This document shows, one piece after another, positions 32,843-40,795 of a DNA stretch of 59,511 nucleotides. The translations under genes were made by a program, and so were the position numbers. This DNA comes from Bacteroides sp. CAG:443. GTDB lineage: Bacteria; Bacteroidota; Bacteroidia; Bacteroidales; Bacteroidaceae. How positions within the stretch are numbered: the first letter of the stretch is position 1; each line of letters begins with the position of its first letter. The stretch is from positions 1-59,511 of the forward strand of contig FR887738.1 of assembly GCA_000432735.1 (NCBI GenBank), read 5' to 3'. The notes below the pieces were generated by a model. It searched no databases and was not told the DNA's origin. It saw nothing but the letters and a program-made list of their open reading frames with translations.

Positions 32843-34252
32843 TTATTTTTGATGCAAGCTGGCTTCTATTTCTTCAATCTCAGCCTTGAATGCTTTGTCT
32901 ACTTCCACCTGATCTTTTACTATCTTGCAGGCATGGAGTACGGTAGCATGATCCTTATTGCCGATGAGTTGACCAATCTTGGATGAAGAAGTGTCTGTAT
33001 GTTTTTTAGCTAAATACATAGCAACCTGACGGACCTGAACTACTTCACGTTTACGGGTCTTGGTATGGATCGTTGAAGCGTCTACTTTGTAATGGCTGCA
33101 TACTTTTTCAATGATATTGTCAACAGTAAGCGGCTTGACCTCGGTGCAGCGTACAGCTTTGCGAACAATACGTTGAGCTAAGTCCAGATTGATTTCGCGC
33201 TTCAGCTGGATAGAATATACCAGCAGTGAGTTTACGATACCTTCCAATTCACGTACGCTTTCGTTTACGTTCTCTGCAATGTAACAGATAACAGATTCCG
33301 GAATAACCAGTCCGTCGCGACGGATCTTGTCACGTAAGATGTTTTTACGCAATTCGATATCCGGCTTTTCCAGTTCGGCCACAAGTCCCCATTTGAAACG
33401 AGTCAACAAACGATCCTCCATACCCTGCAACATTACGGGAGCACGGTCGGATGTAAGAATCAATTGCTTGCCGTTCTGGTGCAAGTGGTTGAAGATATGA
33501 AAGAAAGTATTCTGCGTCTTTGTAACTCCGGCAAATTCCTGAATATCATCGATTATCAGGACATCGATAGTCTGATAGAAACTGATGAAATCATTAAAGT
33601 GATTTGTACGTACAGAGTCGGTATATTGTACCTGAAACAAGTGAGCAGAAACGTAGAGCACACGCTTTTCCGGATACAATTCCTTGATACGTGTACCGAT
33701 AGCATTGATGAGGTGAGTTTTTCCCACACCCGACGGACCGTACAAAAACAACGGGTTGAATGTACGTGCCGGATTTTGAGCTACAGTTTCGGCCACTGTT
33801 CTAGAGAACTCATTGCTGGTTCCCTTTATGAAGTTTTCGAAATTATAGTTTGGATTCAAATGCGGGTCCAGATCCTGTACAGCCGGAGCTTGCAGCAGGC
33901 TGGGGGCTTTATTAGCATTATGTATAGGAGTCTGCGGGGGCAAAGCAGACGAGCGCTCTGTCCCTTTCATGTCAATAGCTATATGGTTTGTCTTATCGGT
34001 GAGAATGGAATACATCAATTCTGTTCCCTCACCAATCTCCTTATATATAGCGGCACGCAAAAGTCCCACATATTTTTCTTCTAAGTATTCATAGAAGAAA
34101 GGACTGGGGACTCCGATTGTCAAGGCCTTATCCTCAAATTTTAATGGTACGACAGGTTCGAACCATGTTTTATAGGCTGTCGCATTCACGTTGTCTTTTA
34201 TGAAATTCAAGCAACGTTTCCATAATACAATAGCCTGATTGTTCTCAATCAT
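32843..34252 (-). CDS. dnaA: Chromosomal replication initiator DnaA
   Basis: A 469-residue AAA+ initiator that binds DnaA boxes and opens oriC. The N-terminal domain I (helicase interaction) is followed by a Pro/Ala-rich linker (about residues 100-130). Walker A is GPSGVGKTHL, Walker B is IIDDIQEF, and the C-terminal DNA-binding domain has the DnaA signature IGNKDHATVLHACK. The gene stands alone; dnaN and recF are not next to it. I found no cluster of TTATCCACA boxes on either side, so the origin is not evident in this window. Confidence 0.96.
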   Translation of the reverse strand: MIENNQAIVLWKRCLNFIKDNVNATAYKTWFEPVVPLKFEDKALTIGVPSPFFYEYLEEKYVGLLRAAIYKEIGEGTELMYSILTDKTNHIAIDMKGTERSSALPPQTPIHNANKAPSLLQAPAVQDLDPHLNPNYNFENFIKGTSNEFSRTVAETVAQNPARTFNPLFLYGPSGVGKTHLINAIGTRIKELYPEKRVLYVSAHLFQVQYTDSVRTNHFNDFISFYQTIDVLIIDDIQEFAGVTKTQNTFFHIFNHLHQNGKQLILTSDRAPVMLQGMEDRLLTRFKWGLVAELEKPDIELRKNILRDKIRRDGLVIPESVICYIAENVNESVRELEGIVNSLLVYSIQLKREINLDLAQRIVRKAVRCTEVKPLTVDNIIEKVCSHYKVDASTIHTKTRKREVVQVRQVAMYLAKKHTDTSSSKIGQLIGNKDHATVLHACKIVKDQVEVDKAFKAEIEEIEASLHQK

Positions 34253-34291
34253 ATTTAATCTGTTATTAATAAAGCGAAACTTCTACGCTTG

Positions 34292-34323
34292 CAAAGTTCG
34301 TAATCTATTTTCAGAAAAACAAA
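34292..34323 (-). promoter_or_regulatory. dnaA promoter
   Basis: On the minus strand, TTTG (plus 34320-34323), a 20-base spacer and GAACTTTG (plus 34292-34299; one mismatch to TAnnTTTG), 40 bases upstream of the dnaA ATG. Confidence 0.65.
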
Positions 34324-34476
34324 TGTCTTTTTACTTGCTTTTTTGATTATTCTTGTAATATATTGCAAATCAGTGTATTATTGCGGGTATTCCCGATATC
34401 GAAAAATATTCAGATTTGTCGATTTGCAAGAAGTTGTTTCTCAAATAATTATATATTTGTTTCCCCCTTTTTGAAT

Positions 34477-34519
34477 AATAACTCGCTGATATTGTTTGGT
34501 TGAATATCAGCGAGTTATT
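34477..34519. terminator. Terminator after the amidase-MCE unit
   Basis: A perfect 17-bp inverted repeat, arms 34477-34493 (AATAACTCGCTGATATT) and 34503-34519, with a nine-base loop. Confidence 0.75.
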
Positions 34520-34579
34520 GTTGTATCTAGAAGGATATTACCTTGTTTGCTTATTTAGAATATTTCTATATAATGAAAA

Positions 34580-35467
34580 TCAGTTATCCTTTTTCCCGAA
34601 AAGAGAGAAGTGTACATAACGTTTGGGGTGTGCTTTCAGATCCTCCAACAGGCTGGCTGCATTGGCTGTTGTTGCATTCAGGTTATTGTATAAGCTAGAA
34701 TCGTTCATCAACAGTCCTAAAGTGTTGTCTTTTCTATTCAATTTATCGGTCAGTAGATATACATTATGAAGGGTTGAGTCTGCTTTTGCCAAAGTAGATG
34801 CATAATCAATACCCTTTAAATTATCGCTGATCGTTTTGAGATTTTCTGTAATGGCGGTTACGTTGCTGGTCAGTTGTGGAACATCCGTTGCCATCAGTCT
34901 GTTCAGTTGTGTGCTTGTTGCGCTCAGTGATGCAGTCAGTTGTTCGGCGTTATGCAGGGTTTTGCTCAGGGCAGGGTCGGCAAGCAGTTTGTTGAGTGAT
35001 CCCAGAATGGAATCCAGCTTTGGCAGCATCTGTTCCATTTTAGGAAGCAAATCTTTTTCGGTTGCACCCAATATTCCTGTATTTGCTACGCCTGGCAGTG
35101 TGTCGCCTTCATTATAATATGTATTACTATCGTGGTTCAGTAACAGGTTCATCTTTACAGTTCCCAGCATTTCGGTTATCAGTTCGGCACTACTTCCTGT
35201 AGGAATTTTCATTTCCTCGTCCATTTCTATGCCAACTACTACGTGTCCCGGTTTCTGATAATTGTATTGTATGTCGCGTACGATACCCACTTTGAAGCCA
35301 TTAGCGAACACAGGGCTGGATTGTGCAAGTCCATTGATGTCGGTAAACTCTACATGGTAGTAACTTTCCGGTTTAAACATATTAATACCTTTCAGGTAAT
35401 TAATTCCACAAAAGAGAATAATCAATGCGGCAATTCCTGCCAAACCTATTTTTACTTCTTTTCTCAT
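34580..35467 (-). CDS. MlaD-like (MCE domain) lipid-transport protein
   Basis: A 295-residue protein with one N-terminal transmembrane helix (about residues 7-24, IGLAGIAALIILFCG) and a periplasmic MCE/MlaD domain (about residues 37-115: YYHVEFTDINGLAQSSPVFANGF, then VEIDE-like strands and the GVANTGILGATE loop). Helical repeats rich in Leu/Thr/Asn follow, which in related proteins form the inter-membrane tunnel. It likely helps move phospholipids between inner and outer membranes. Its permease and ATPase partners (MlaE/F) are not in the window. It follows the amidase gene by 20 bases. Confidence 0.85.
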   Translation of the reverse strand: MRKEVKIGLAGIAALIILFCGINYLKGINMFKPESYYHVEFTDINGLAQSSPVFANGFKVGIVRDIQYNYQKPGHVVVGIEMDEEMKIPTGSSAELITEMLGTVKMNLLLNHDSNTYYNEGDTLPGVANTGILGATEKDLLPKMEQMLPKLDSILGSLNKLLADPALSKTLHNAEQLTASLSATSTQLNRLMATDVPQLTSNVTAITENLKTISDNLKGIDYASTLAKADSTLHNVYLLTDKLNRKDNTLGLLMNDSSLYNNLNATTANAASLLEDLKAHPKRYVHFSLFGKKDN

Positions 35468-35487
35468 ATCTATCTGGATTCTTTTTA

Positions 35488-36708
35488 TTATCTGTTTTTC
35501 TTAAATTCTCTGATGGCCTGGTTGATGTTCATTTTTTCTCCGTTCTTGAATGCTATGATGAAGGCATCCTTGAACTTGCTGTCTACTTTGTTTCGTTTCA
35601 GGCGAAGTATGCGGTTGTAGTCCGTGCTTTCCCCATAAGTGTATTTGTAAATTCCATTTTCCTTGTAATAGCTTACTGGCGAAAGTCCTTTCAGTAGCCT
35701 GCTCTTCGACGGAAGAACTCTGTCGGAGGTCAGTATCTGAATCTTGAATACCGGTTTGGAAGTTTCTTGTTTTGAACTTTCCTTTGAAGCACTGCGTACC
35801 GGTTCTTGTGCAGGAATTGTTTCCTGACTTTGCGGACTTTCTATGTTTTCTGGTTGTGGTACAGGCTGTTCTGCCATCATGTCTTCTTCCGGTTCGCTGG
35901 CAGGCATTACGCTTGTTGCACTCTTACGGCTGCGTTGTTTGTAATTGAGGAATGCCTGATAGATACTTTTTGCCAGCGCGGAGGAGCCATTGTCTGAAAG
36001 CAGATAGGCTTCTTCCGTAGGGTTGGTAATATATCCGAGTTCAATCAATACGCTGGGCATGGATGTTTCCCGGAGAACCAGGAATCCCGCCTGATGTACT
36101 CCCTTGTCTACCCGGCGGGCACTTTGACGGAACTGCTGTTGTATCATTGTGGCAAAACTTACGCTTTGCGACATATATTTATCTTGCAGGAACTCGAAGA
36201 TGATATAACTTTCCGCCGAATTGGGGTTGAATCCGGCATAACGTTGCTTGTAATCGTCTTCTATCAAGATAACCGAGTTTTCTTTCTTTGCCACTTCCAG
36301 ATTGTCTTGTGTACGGTGTAATCCTAATGTATACGTTTCCGTACCACTGACTTTGCTGCTTCGTGAGGCTACAGAATTGGTATGTATCGAGATAAACAAG
36401 TCGGCTTTTGCATTGTTTGCTATTTCAGCCCGTGTATGAAGCGGTACAAATGTATCTTTCTTGCGGGTGTAAACGACTCGTGTGTCGTTGCAGTTGTTTT
36501 CGATAAGACGGCCCAGTTTCAGCGCAACGTTCAGATTGATGTTCTTTTCGCGTCCACGTCTGCCTATTGCACCGGGGTCATTCCCTCCGTGTCCCGCGTC
36601 GATAACTACGGTGAATCGCTTCTGAGGGGCGGCCTGTACGTGCTCGGGCTGACCGGATATCAGTAGGATACAAATGATATATAGTATGTTGAATATATTC
36701 TTTTTCAT
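35488..36708 (-). CDS. N-acetylmuramoyl-L-alanine amidase with SPOR-like C-terminus
   Basis: A 406-residue AmiA/B/C-type zinc amidase that cleaves the amide bond between MurNAc and the stem peptide, usually to split daughter cells. The signal peptide ends near VQA-APQ. Zinc and catalytic residues are in IDAGHGGNDPG, SIHTNS and VLIELGYITNPTE. A low-complexity Pro/Glu/Ser linker (about residues 255-320) leads to a C-terminal domain (KPVFKIQILTSDR ... YKYTYGESTDY) that looks like a SPOR peptidoglycan-binding domain. A TACCTTTG -7 element lies upstream on the minus strand (36725-36732). The MCE gene is downstream in the same unit. Confidence 0.9.
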   Translation of the reverse strand: MKKNIFNILYIICILLISGQPEHVQAAPQKRFTVVIDAGHGGNDPGAIGRRGREKNINLNVALKLGRLIENNCNDTRVVYTRKKDTFVPLHTRAEIANNAKADLFISIHTNSVASRSSKVSGTETYTLGLHRTQDNLEVAKKENSVILIEDDYKQRYAGFNPNSAESYIIFEFLQDKYMSQSVSFATMIQQQFRQSARRVDKGVHQAGFLVLRETSMPSVLIELGYITNPTEEAYLLSDNGSSALAKSIYQAFLNYKQRSRKSATSVMPASEPEEDMMAEQPVPQPENIESPQSQETIPAQEPVRSASKESSKQETSKPVFKIQILTSDRVLPSKSRLLKGLSPVSYYKENGIYKYTYGESTDYNRILRLKRNKVDSKFKDAFIIAFKNGEKMNINQAIREFKKNR

Positions 36709-36839
36709 ATAACTTATCCGTTTGCAAAGGTAATAGTTTTTTTGTACTCTATCTTCATTTAGGTTGATAAGAATTAATTAATCAGTAGATAACGCCTATA
36801 AAAACAATTAAAATTACAATATGTTTCATGGGTTTTATG

Positions 36840-36847
36840 TAATTTTG
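36840..36847 (+). promoter_or_regulatory. Candidate -7 element for the BASS-family transporter
   Basis: TAATTTTG lies 24 bases before the ATG. No clear -33 match. Confidence 0.4.
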
Positions 36848-36870
36848 CCGTTCGTTAAATCAGAACATTT

Positions 36871-37812
36871 ATGTTACAGTTTATAAAAAATTGGACGCTT
36901 CCCCTTGCCATGCTTGTCGGGGTAATCGGCTATTTCTGTTTTGCCGCTTTCGATTTTCTGACTCCGACAAAGCCCGTTGTAAAAGTGATGATAGCATGGC
37001 TTACTCCTTTTCTTATTTTTGCTCAGCTATTGTTGACGTTCTGCAAGGTAGAGGTTAAGGAACTTGTACCTCAGCGTTGGACAATCTGGCTGTTGCTTAT
37101 CCAGTTCGTATCTTGCGTGATAATAGCATCTTTGCTGATTTTTCTACCTTTGGATGAATACTGGAGCGTGGCTCTGCAAGGAACGATGGTTTGCTTGATT
37201 TGTCCTACAGCCACAGCTGCTGCCGTCATTACCGGAAAGTTGGGTGGAAGCGCGGCTTCACTGACTACCTATACTTTGCTGTCGAATTTGCTGGCTGCCG
37301 TTATCGTACCACTGGTTTTTCCGCTGGTCGAGCCTTCGGATATGGCTTTCGGTGAATCTTTCCTTCGTATTTTGGGCAAGGTCTTCCCGTTGCTGCTGTT
37401 CCCTTTCTTTACGGCTGTGTTGCTGCGCCGCTTCTGTCCGCCGGTTCATCGTTTTCTGGTAGGTCTGAAAGACATGGCGTTTTATCTGTGGGCAGTGGCT
37501 TTGATTATCGTGATGGGGCAGACCACCAAGTCGGTAGTCGAGGGAGATACTTCCATCGGCGAAGAATTTCTGATTGCATTTTTTGCCCTTGTCGTTTGTT
37601 GCCTTCAGTTCTGGGCCGGGAAAAACATCGGAGGTTTGTACTCCGACCGTATCAGCGGCGGGCAGGCACTAGGGCAGAAGAATACAGTCCTGGCAATATG
37701 GATGGCATGTACCTACCTGAATCCGGTTTCGGCGATAGCACCGGGAAGCTATGTCGTATGGCAGAATATAATCAATAGCTGGCAACTTTGGAAGAAAAGA
37801 AAGAAAGGTTAA
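36871..37812 (+). CDS. BASS (bile acid:sodium symporter) family transporter
   Basis: A 313-residue inner-membrane protein with about nine to ten hydrophobic segments. The stretch CPTATAAAVITGKLGGSAASLTTYTLLSNL near the middle and GGQALGQKNTVLAIWMACTYLNP near the end resemble the two crossover (discontinuous helix) motifs of the BASS fold. The substrate cannot be predicted; members move bile acids, pantoate, pyruvate and other organic acids with Na+. It is transcribed alone. Confidence 0.75.
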   Translation: MLQFIKNWTLPLAMLVGVIGYFCFAAFDFLTPTKPVVKVMIAWLTPFLIFAQLLLTFCKVEVKELVPQRWTIWLLLIQFVSCVIIASLLIFLPLDEYWSVALQGTMVCLICPTATAAAVITGKLGGSAASLTTYTLLSNLLAAVIVPLVFPLVEPSDMAFGESFLRILGKVFPLLLFPFFTAVLLRRFCPPVHRFLVGLKDMAFYLWAVALIIVMGQTTKSVVEGDTSIGEEFLIAFFALVVCCLQFWAGKNIGGLYSDRISGGQALGQKNTVLAIWMACTYLNPVSAIAPGSYVVWQNIINSWQLWKKRKKG

Positions 37813-37915
37813 TACTGTATGTCTGGCATGGACAGAAGTTATTGAGTGTCGATACAGATATTTCCCCTGAAGGCGGACGGTTAATATTGATTAAGGGTTC
37901 TTCGGGAATTGGAAT

Positions 37916-37946
37916 AAAGCTCGGAATGTTTCCGGGCTTTTTTATT
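37916..37946 (+). terminator. Terminator after the BASS transporter
   Basis: AAAGC-T-CGGAA pairs with TTCCG-G-GCTTT (one G-U pair) around a TGT loop, followed by T residues. Confidence 0.78.
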
Positions 37947-38080
37947 ATGTGAAATACGATAAGATGCAACTGTTTCTTCTTGAAAATCAATCGTATGGCT
38001 ATGGTAATGTCTTTTTATGCGGTTGTTTTTGGATACCGTTTAGCTTCTTTTTTATTTGTATGCTGGAAAGTCATTAAAGA

Positions 38081-38111
38081 TTTGTACAAAAAAAATAAGA
38101 ATTTGTACAAA
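38081..38111. promoter_or_regulatory. Paired TTTGTACAAA palindromes, 21 bp apart (copy 2)
   Basis: Identical palindromes at 38081-38090 and 38102-38111 with an 11-base spacer, the same geometry as the pair at 28364-28394. They lie about 340 bases upstream of the first GH20 gene of the glycan locus. Confidence 0.55.
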
Positions 38112-38373
38112 TCTTAAAAAAACGTCGAGACGTTTTGGCGGAGATCTCCCGATATCATTTAAAAACATGTTGCTTTACAACCTTTAACAAACTGTCTATA
38201 TGCTGGAGAAAAGTCCGGATATGATCCAATATGTTTTTATTTTTGTTGCATTTCGGATAATTTATAATTTAATATATGCCTTTTCCCTTATTTACTTTTT
38301 CTGTTATGATAATAAATAACCATTATTTCTTAAAATTTTTAATTAACCAATCGGTTTGTCTGATTTTTATTTT

Positions 38374-38381
38374 TATCTTTG
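38374..38381 (+). promoter_or_regulatory. Candidate -7 element for the first GH20 gene
   Basis: TATCTTTG lies 67 bases before the ATG. A TTTG is found at 38355-38358, but the spacing (15) is short. Confidence 0.45.
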
Positions 38382-38448
38382 TATAAAGTAATTACTCGAA
38401 AGGAGTGTTTTACCATATTTAGTTTACACTTAAATCTTATCTTACCGT

Positions 38449-40788
38449 ATGAAAGAAATTTCAGTTAGCTTCATGAGCTTGCTCTGTGTTTTTCTGTTCA
38501 GTACTCTTTTCTCTTGTTCTTCAAAAGAAACATTAAGTTCTGATTATGAAGTCATTCCTAAACCTTTGACTGTGAAGAGTGAAGGAAGTACTCCTTTTCT
38601 GCTCGAAGATGGAATTACCGTCGTCTATCCGGAAAATAATGAAAAAATGCGTGAAAATGCTGAATTGTTGGCGACTTATGTAGCCAAACAGACGGGGCTG
38701 AAACTGAATCCCCGGGCCGGAATGCCTGTCGACGGTGCTATTTGTCTGACGCTCGATTTGAGTGACGATAATAAAGAAGCCTATAAACTTGTGGTAAACG
38801 ACAAGCGGATTTGTATTTCCGGAGCTTCCGAAGCTGGAGTCTTTTACGGAATCCAGACCTTACGAAAGTCTTTGCCCGTTGCCCAGGATGTAAATGTAAG
38901 TCTTCCGGCAGTAGAAATTTACGACAAACCACGCTTTTCCTATCGCGGGGCCATGCTGGATGTAGCCCGTCATTTCTTTACGGTAGACGAAGTGAAGACC
39001 TTTATCGATATGTGTGCCCTGCATAATATCAACCGTTTTCACTGGCATCTTACCGACGATCAGGGATGGCGTATCGAAATCAAGAAATACCCCAAGCTGA
39101 TGTCGGTGGCATCGCAGCGTAAGGAAACGGTGGTAGGCCGCTGGTGTAGTGGTATATACGACGGAACTCCTTATGGCGGTTATTATACGCAGGACGAAAT
39201 CCGCGATATCATTGACTATGCAGCCAAGCGTTACATTACGATTATTCCGGAAATTGACTTGCCGGGGCACATGCAGGCAGCTCTTACGGCTTATCCGGAG
39301 TTAGGATGTACGGGAGGACCGTATGAGGTGAGAGAAACATGGGGCGTATCGGATGATGTGCTGTGTGTAGGAAATGATTCTACGTTGCAGTTTGTAAGAG
39401 ATGTATTGTCTGAAGTAGCCGACCTGTTCCCGTCGGAATACATTCATATCGGGGGTGACGAATGTCCAAAGGTACGCTGGAAAGAATGTCCGAAGTGTCA
39501 GGCACGTATCAGGGCGTTAGGGCTGAAATCGGATGCGAAGCATACTAAAGAGGAACGTTTGCAGAGTTATATGATTGCGGAAGCCACGAAGTGTCTGAAC
39601 GAAAAAGGCAAGCAGATTATCGGCTGGACCGAGATTCTGGAAGGAGGACTGGTTCCGGGTGCTACCTTGATGTCGTGGATTGGAGAAAGCGGAGGCATTG
39701 AAGCCGCACGTCAGCATCACGATGTCATTATGACTCCGAATACTTATATGTATTTCGATTACTATCAGTCGAAACAGGTAGAAGACGAGCCGCTGGCCAT
39801 CGGTGGATATTTGCCGATAGAAAAAACATATAACTATGAACCTATGCCTAAAGAGTTGACAAAGGAAGAGCAACAATATATAAAAGGAGTACAGGCTAAT
39901 CTGTGGACCGAATATATTCCTTCCTTCAGTCAGGTACAGTATATGATTCTTCCGCGCATGGGAGCTTTGGCAGAAGTACAGTGGAGCGATCCTTCCCGTA
40001 AGGATTATAAAGACTTCCTGACTCGTATTCCTCGGCTTACAGCCATATACGATTGCTACGATTGGACATATGCCACTCACGTATTCGATGTAAATGTAGA
40101 TATTAAGGCTGATACGGTGAAACACGTACTAAGCGTACAGTTGAGTACCATGGCCGACGATCCTATTTATTATACACTCGACGGTCAGGATCCTACAGAA
40201 GAATCGGCTAAGTATACAGGTCCGTTTACGATAGATAAGGATGCCATTCTGAAAACGATGGCCGTACACCCTTCACGTACGAGCAAGATTTCCATCGATA
40301 CCATCCGTTTCAATAAGGCGACGCTGAAACCTGTCAAGCTGCTTCAGCCCAATCAGGAAAGCTTCAGCCCCGACGGTCCGGTAGTGCTGGTCGACGGTCG
40401 CCGTGGAAATCACAGTTTCGATACCGGAGCGTGGGTAGCTGTTGCCGGCAACGACTTGGAAGCTGTCATTGATATGCAAGGCGAAACTACATTGAGTTCG
40501 GCTACCATTCATGTATATGTCAGAAAAGATGCATGGCTGTTCGATGCGAAGAAATTCTTGGTTGCCGTTTCCAGCGACGGGAAAAACTATAAAGAAATTG
40601 CCTCACAGGATTATCCTGCCATGCAGCCCTCGGACGGTGATACCATTGCCGAGCATAAACTTTCGTTTGAACCCTGTAAAGCCGCTTATGTCAAGATAAA
40701 GGTTGTAAGCGAAAAACGTATGCCCGAATGGCATCTGAATGCAGGACTTACCCCGTATCTGTTGGTTGACGAAATAATTTTAAACTAA
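38449..40788 (+). CDS. GH20 beta-N-acetylhexosaminidase (lipoprotein, CHB_HEX_C)
   Basis: A 779-residue exo-glycosidase releasing terminal beta-GlcNAc/GalNAc by substrate-assisted catalysis. The lipobox LFSC is near residue 23; the next residues (SSKET) lack the acidic export pattern, suggesting a periplasmic site. A GH20b-type N-domain leads into the TIM barrel (YRGAMLDVARHFF onward), with the catalytic Asp337-Glu338 in HIGGDECPK. After the barrel is a chitobiase C-terminal-like module (YYTLDGQDPTEE, about residues 550-625), then a discoidin-like beta-domain to the end. It is strongly similar to the third GH20 of this locus. The second GH20 gene follows after seven bases. Confidence 0.93.
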   Translation: MKEISVSFMSLLCVFLFSTLFSCSSKETLSSDYEVIPKPLTVKSEGSTPFLLEDGITVVYPENNEKMRENAELLATYVAKQTGLKLNPRAGMPVDGAICLTLDLSDDNKEAYKLVVNDKRICISGASEAGVFYGIQTLRKSLPVAQDVNVSLPAVEIYDKPRFSYRGAMLDVARHFFTVDEVKTFIDMCALHNINRFHWHLTDDQGWRIEIKKYPKLMSVASQRKETVVGRWCSGIYDGTPYGGYYTQDEIRDIIDYAAKRYITIIPEIDLPGHMQAALTAYPELGCTGGPYEVRETWGVSDDVLCVGNDSTLQFVRDVLSEVADLFPSEYIHIGGDECPKVRWKECPKCQARIRALGLKSDAKHTKEERLQSYMIAEATKCLNEKGKQIIGWTEILEGGLVPGATLMSWIGESGGIEAARQHHDVIMTPNTYMYFDYYQSKQVEDEPLAIGGYLPIEKTYNYEPMPKELTKEEQQYIKGVQANLWTEYIPSFSQVQYMILPRMGALAEVQWSDPSRKDYKDFLTRIPRLTAIYDCYDWTYATHVFDVNVDIKADTVKHVLSVQLSTMADDPIYYTLDGQDPTEESAKYTGPFTIDKDAILKTMAVHPSRTSKISIDTIRFNKATLKPVKLLQPNQESFSPDGPVVLVDGRRGNHSFDTGAWVAVAGNDLEAVIDMQGETTLSSATIHVYVRKDAWLFDAKKFLVAVSSDGKNYKEIASQDYPAMQPSDGDTIAEHKLSFEPCKAAYVKIKVVSEKRMPEWHLNAGLTPYLLVDEIILN

Positions 40789-40795
40789 TGAGTAT

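Larger units (their letters stand above)
34253..34579. other. Intergenic stretch between dnaA and the MCE-protein gene
   Basis: 327 bases without a gene. It contains the dnaA promoter (34292-34323) and the terminator of the upstream MCE unit (34477-34519). AT-rich otherwise, and no DnaA-box cluster is seen. Confidence 0.65.
37813..38448. other. 636-base intergenic region upstream of the glycan locus
   Basis: No gene seen. It contains a terminator (37916-37946), the second pair of TTTGTACAAA palindromes (38081-38111), the palindromes AAAACGTC-GA-GACGTTTT (38119-38136) and GGAGATCTCC (38140-38149), then about 220 AT-rich bases to the -7 element TATCTTTG (38374-38381). The density of palindromes suggests a regulatory region for the hexosaminidase genes. 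Confidence 0.65.

Noticed and set aside
31660..34579. oriC near dnaA
   Set aside because: Only one DnaA-box-like TTATCAACA (31668) was found and no cluster of TTATCCACA, so an origin is not supported.
38119..38136. AAAACGTC-GA-GACGTTTT as an RNA terminator
   Set aside because: The two-base loop is too tight for a normal RNA hairpin and no T-run follows; a DNA-binding dyad is more likely.
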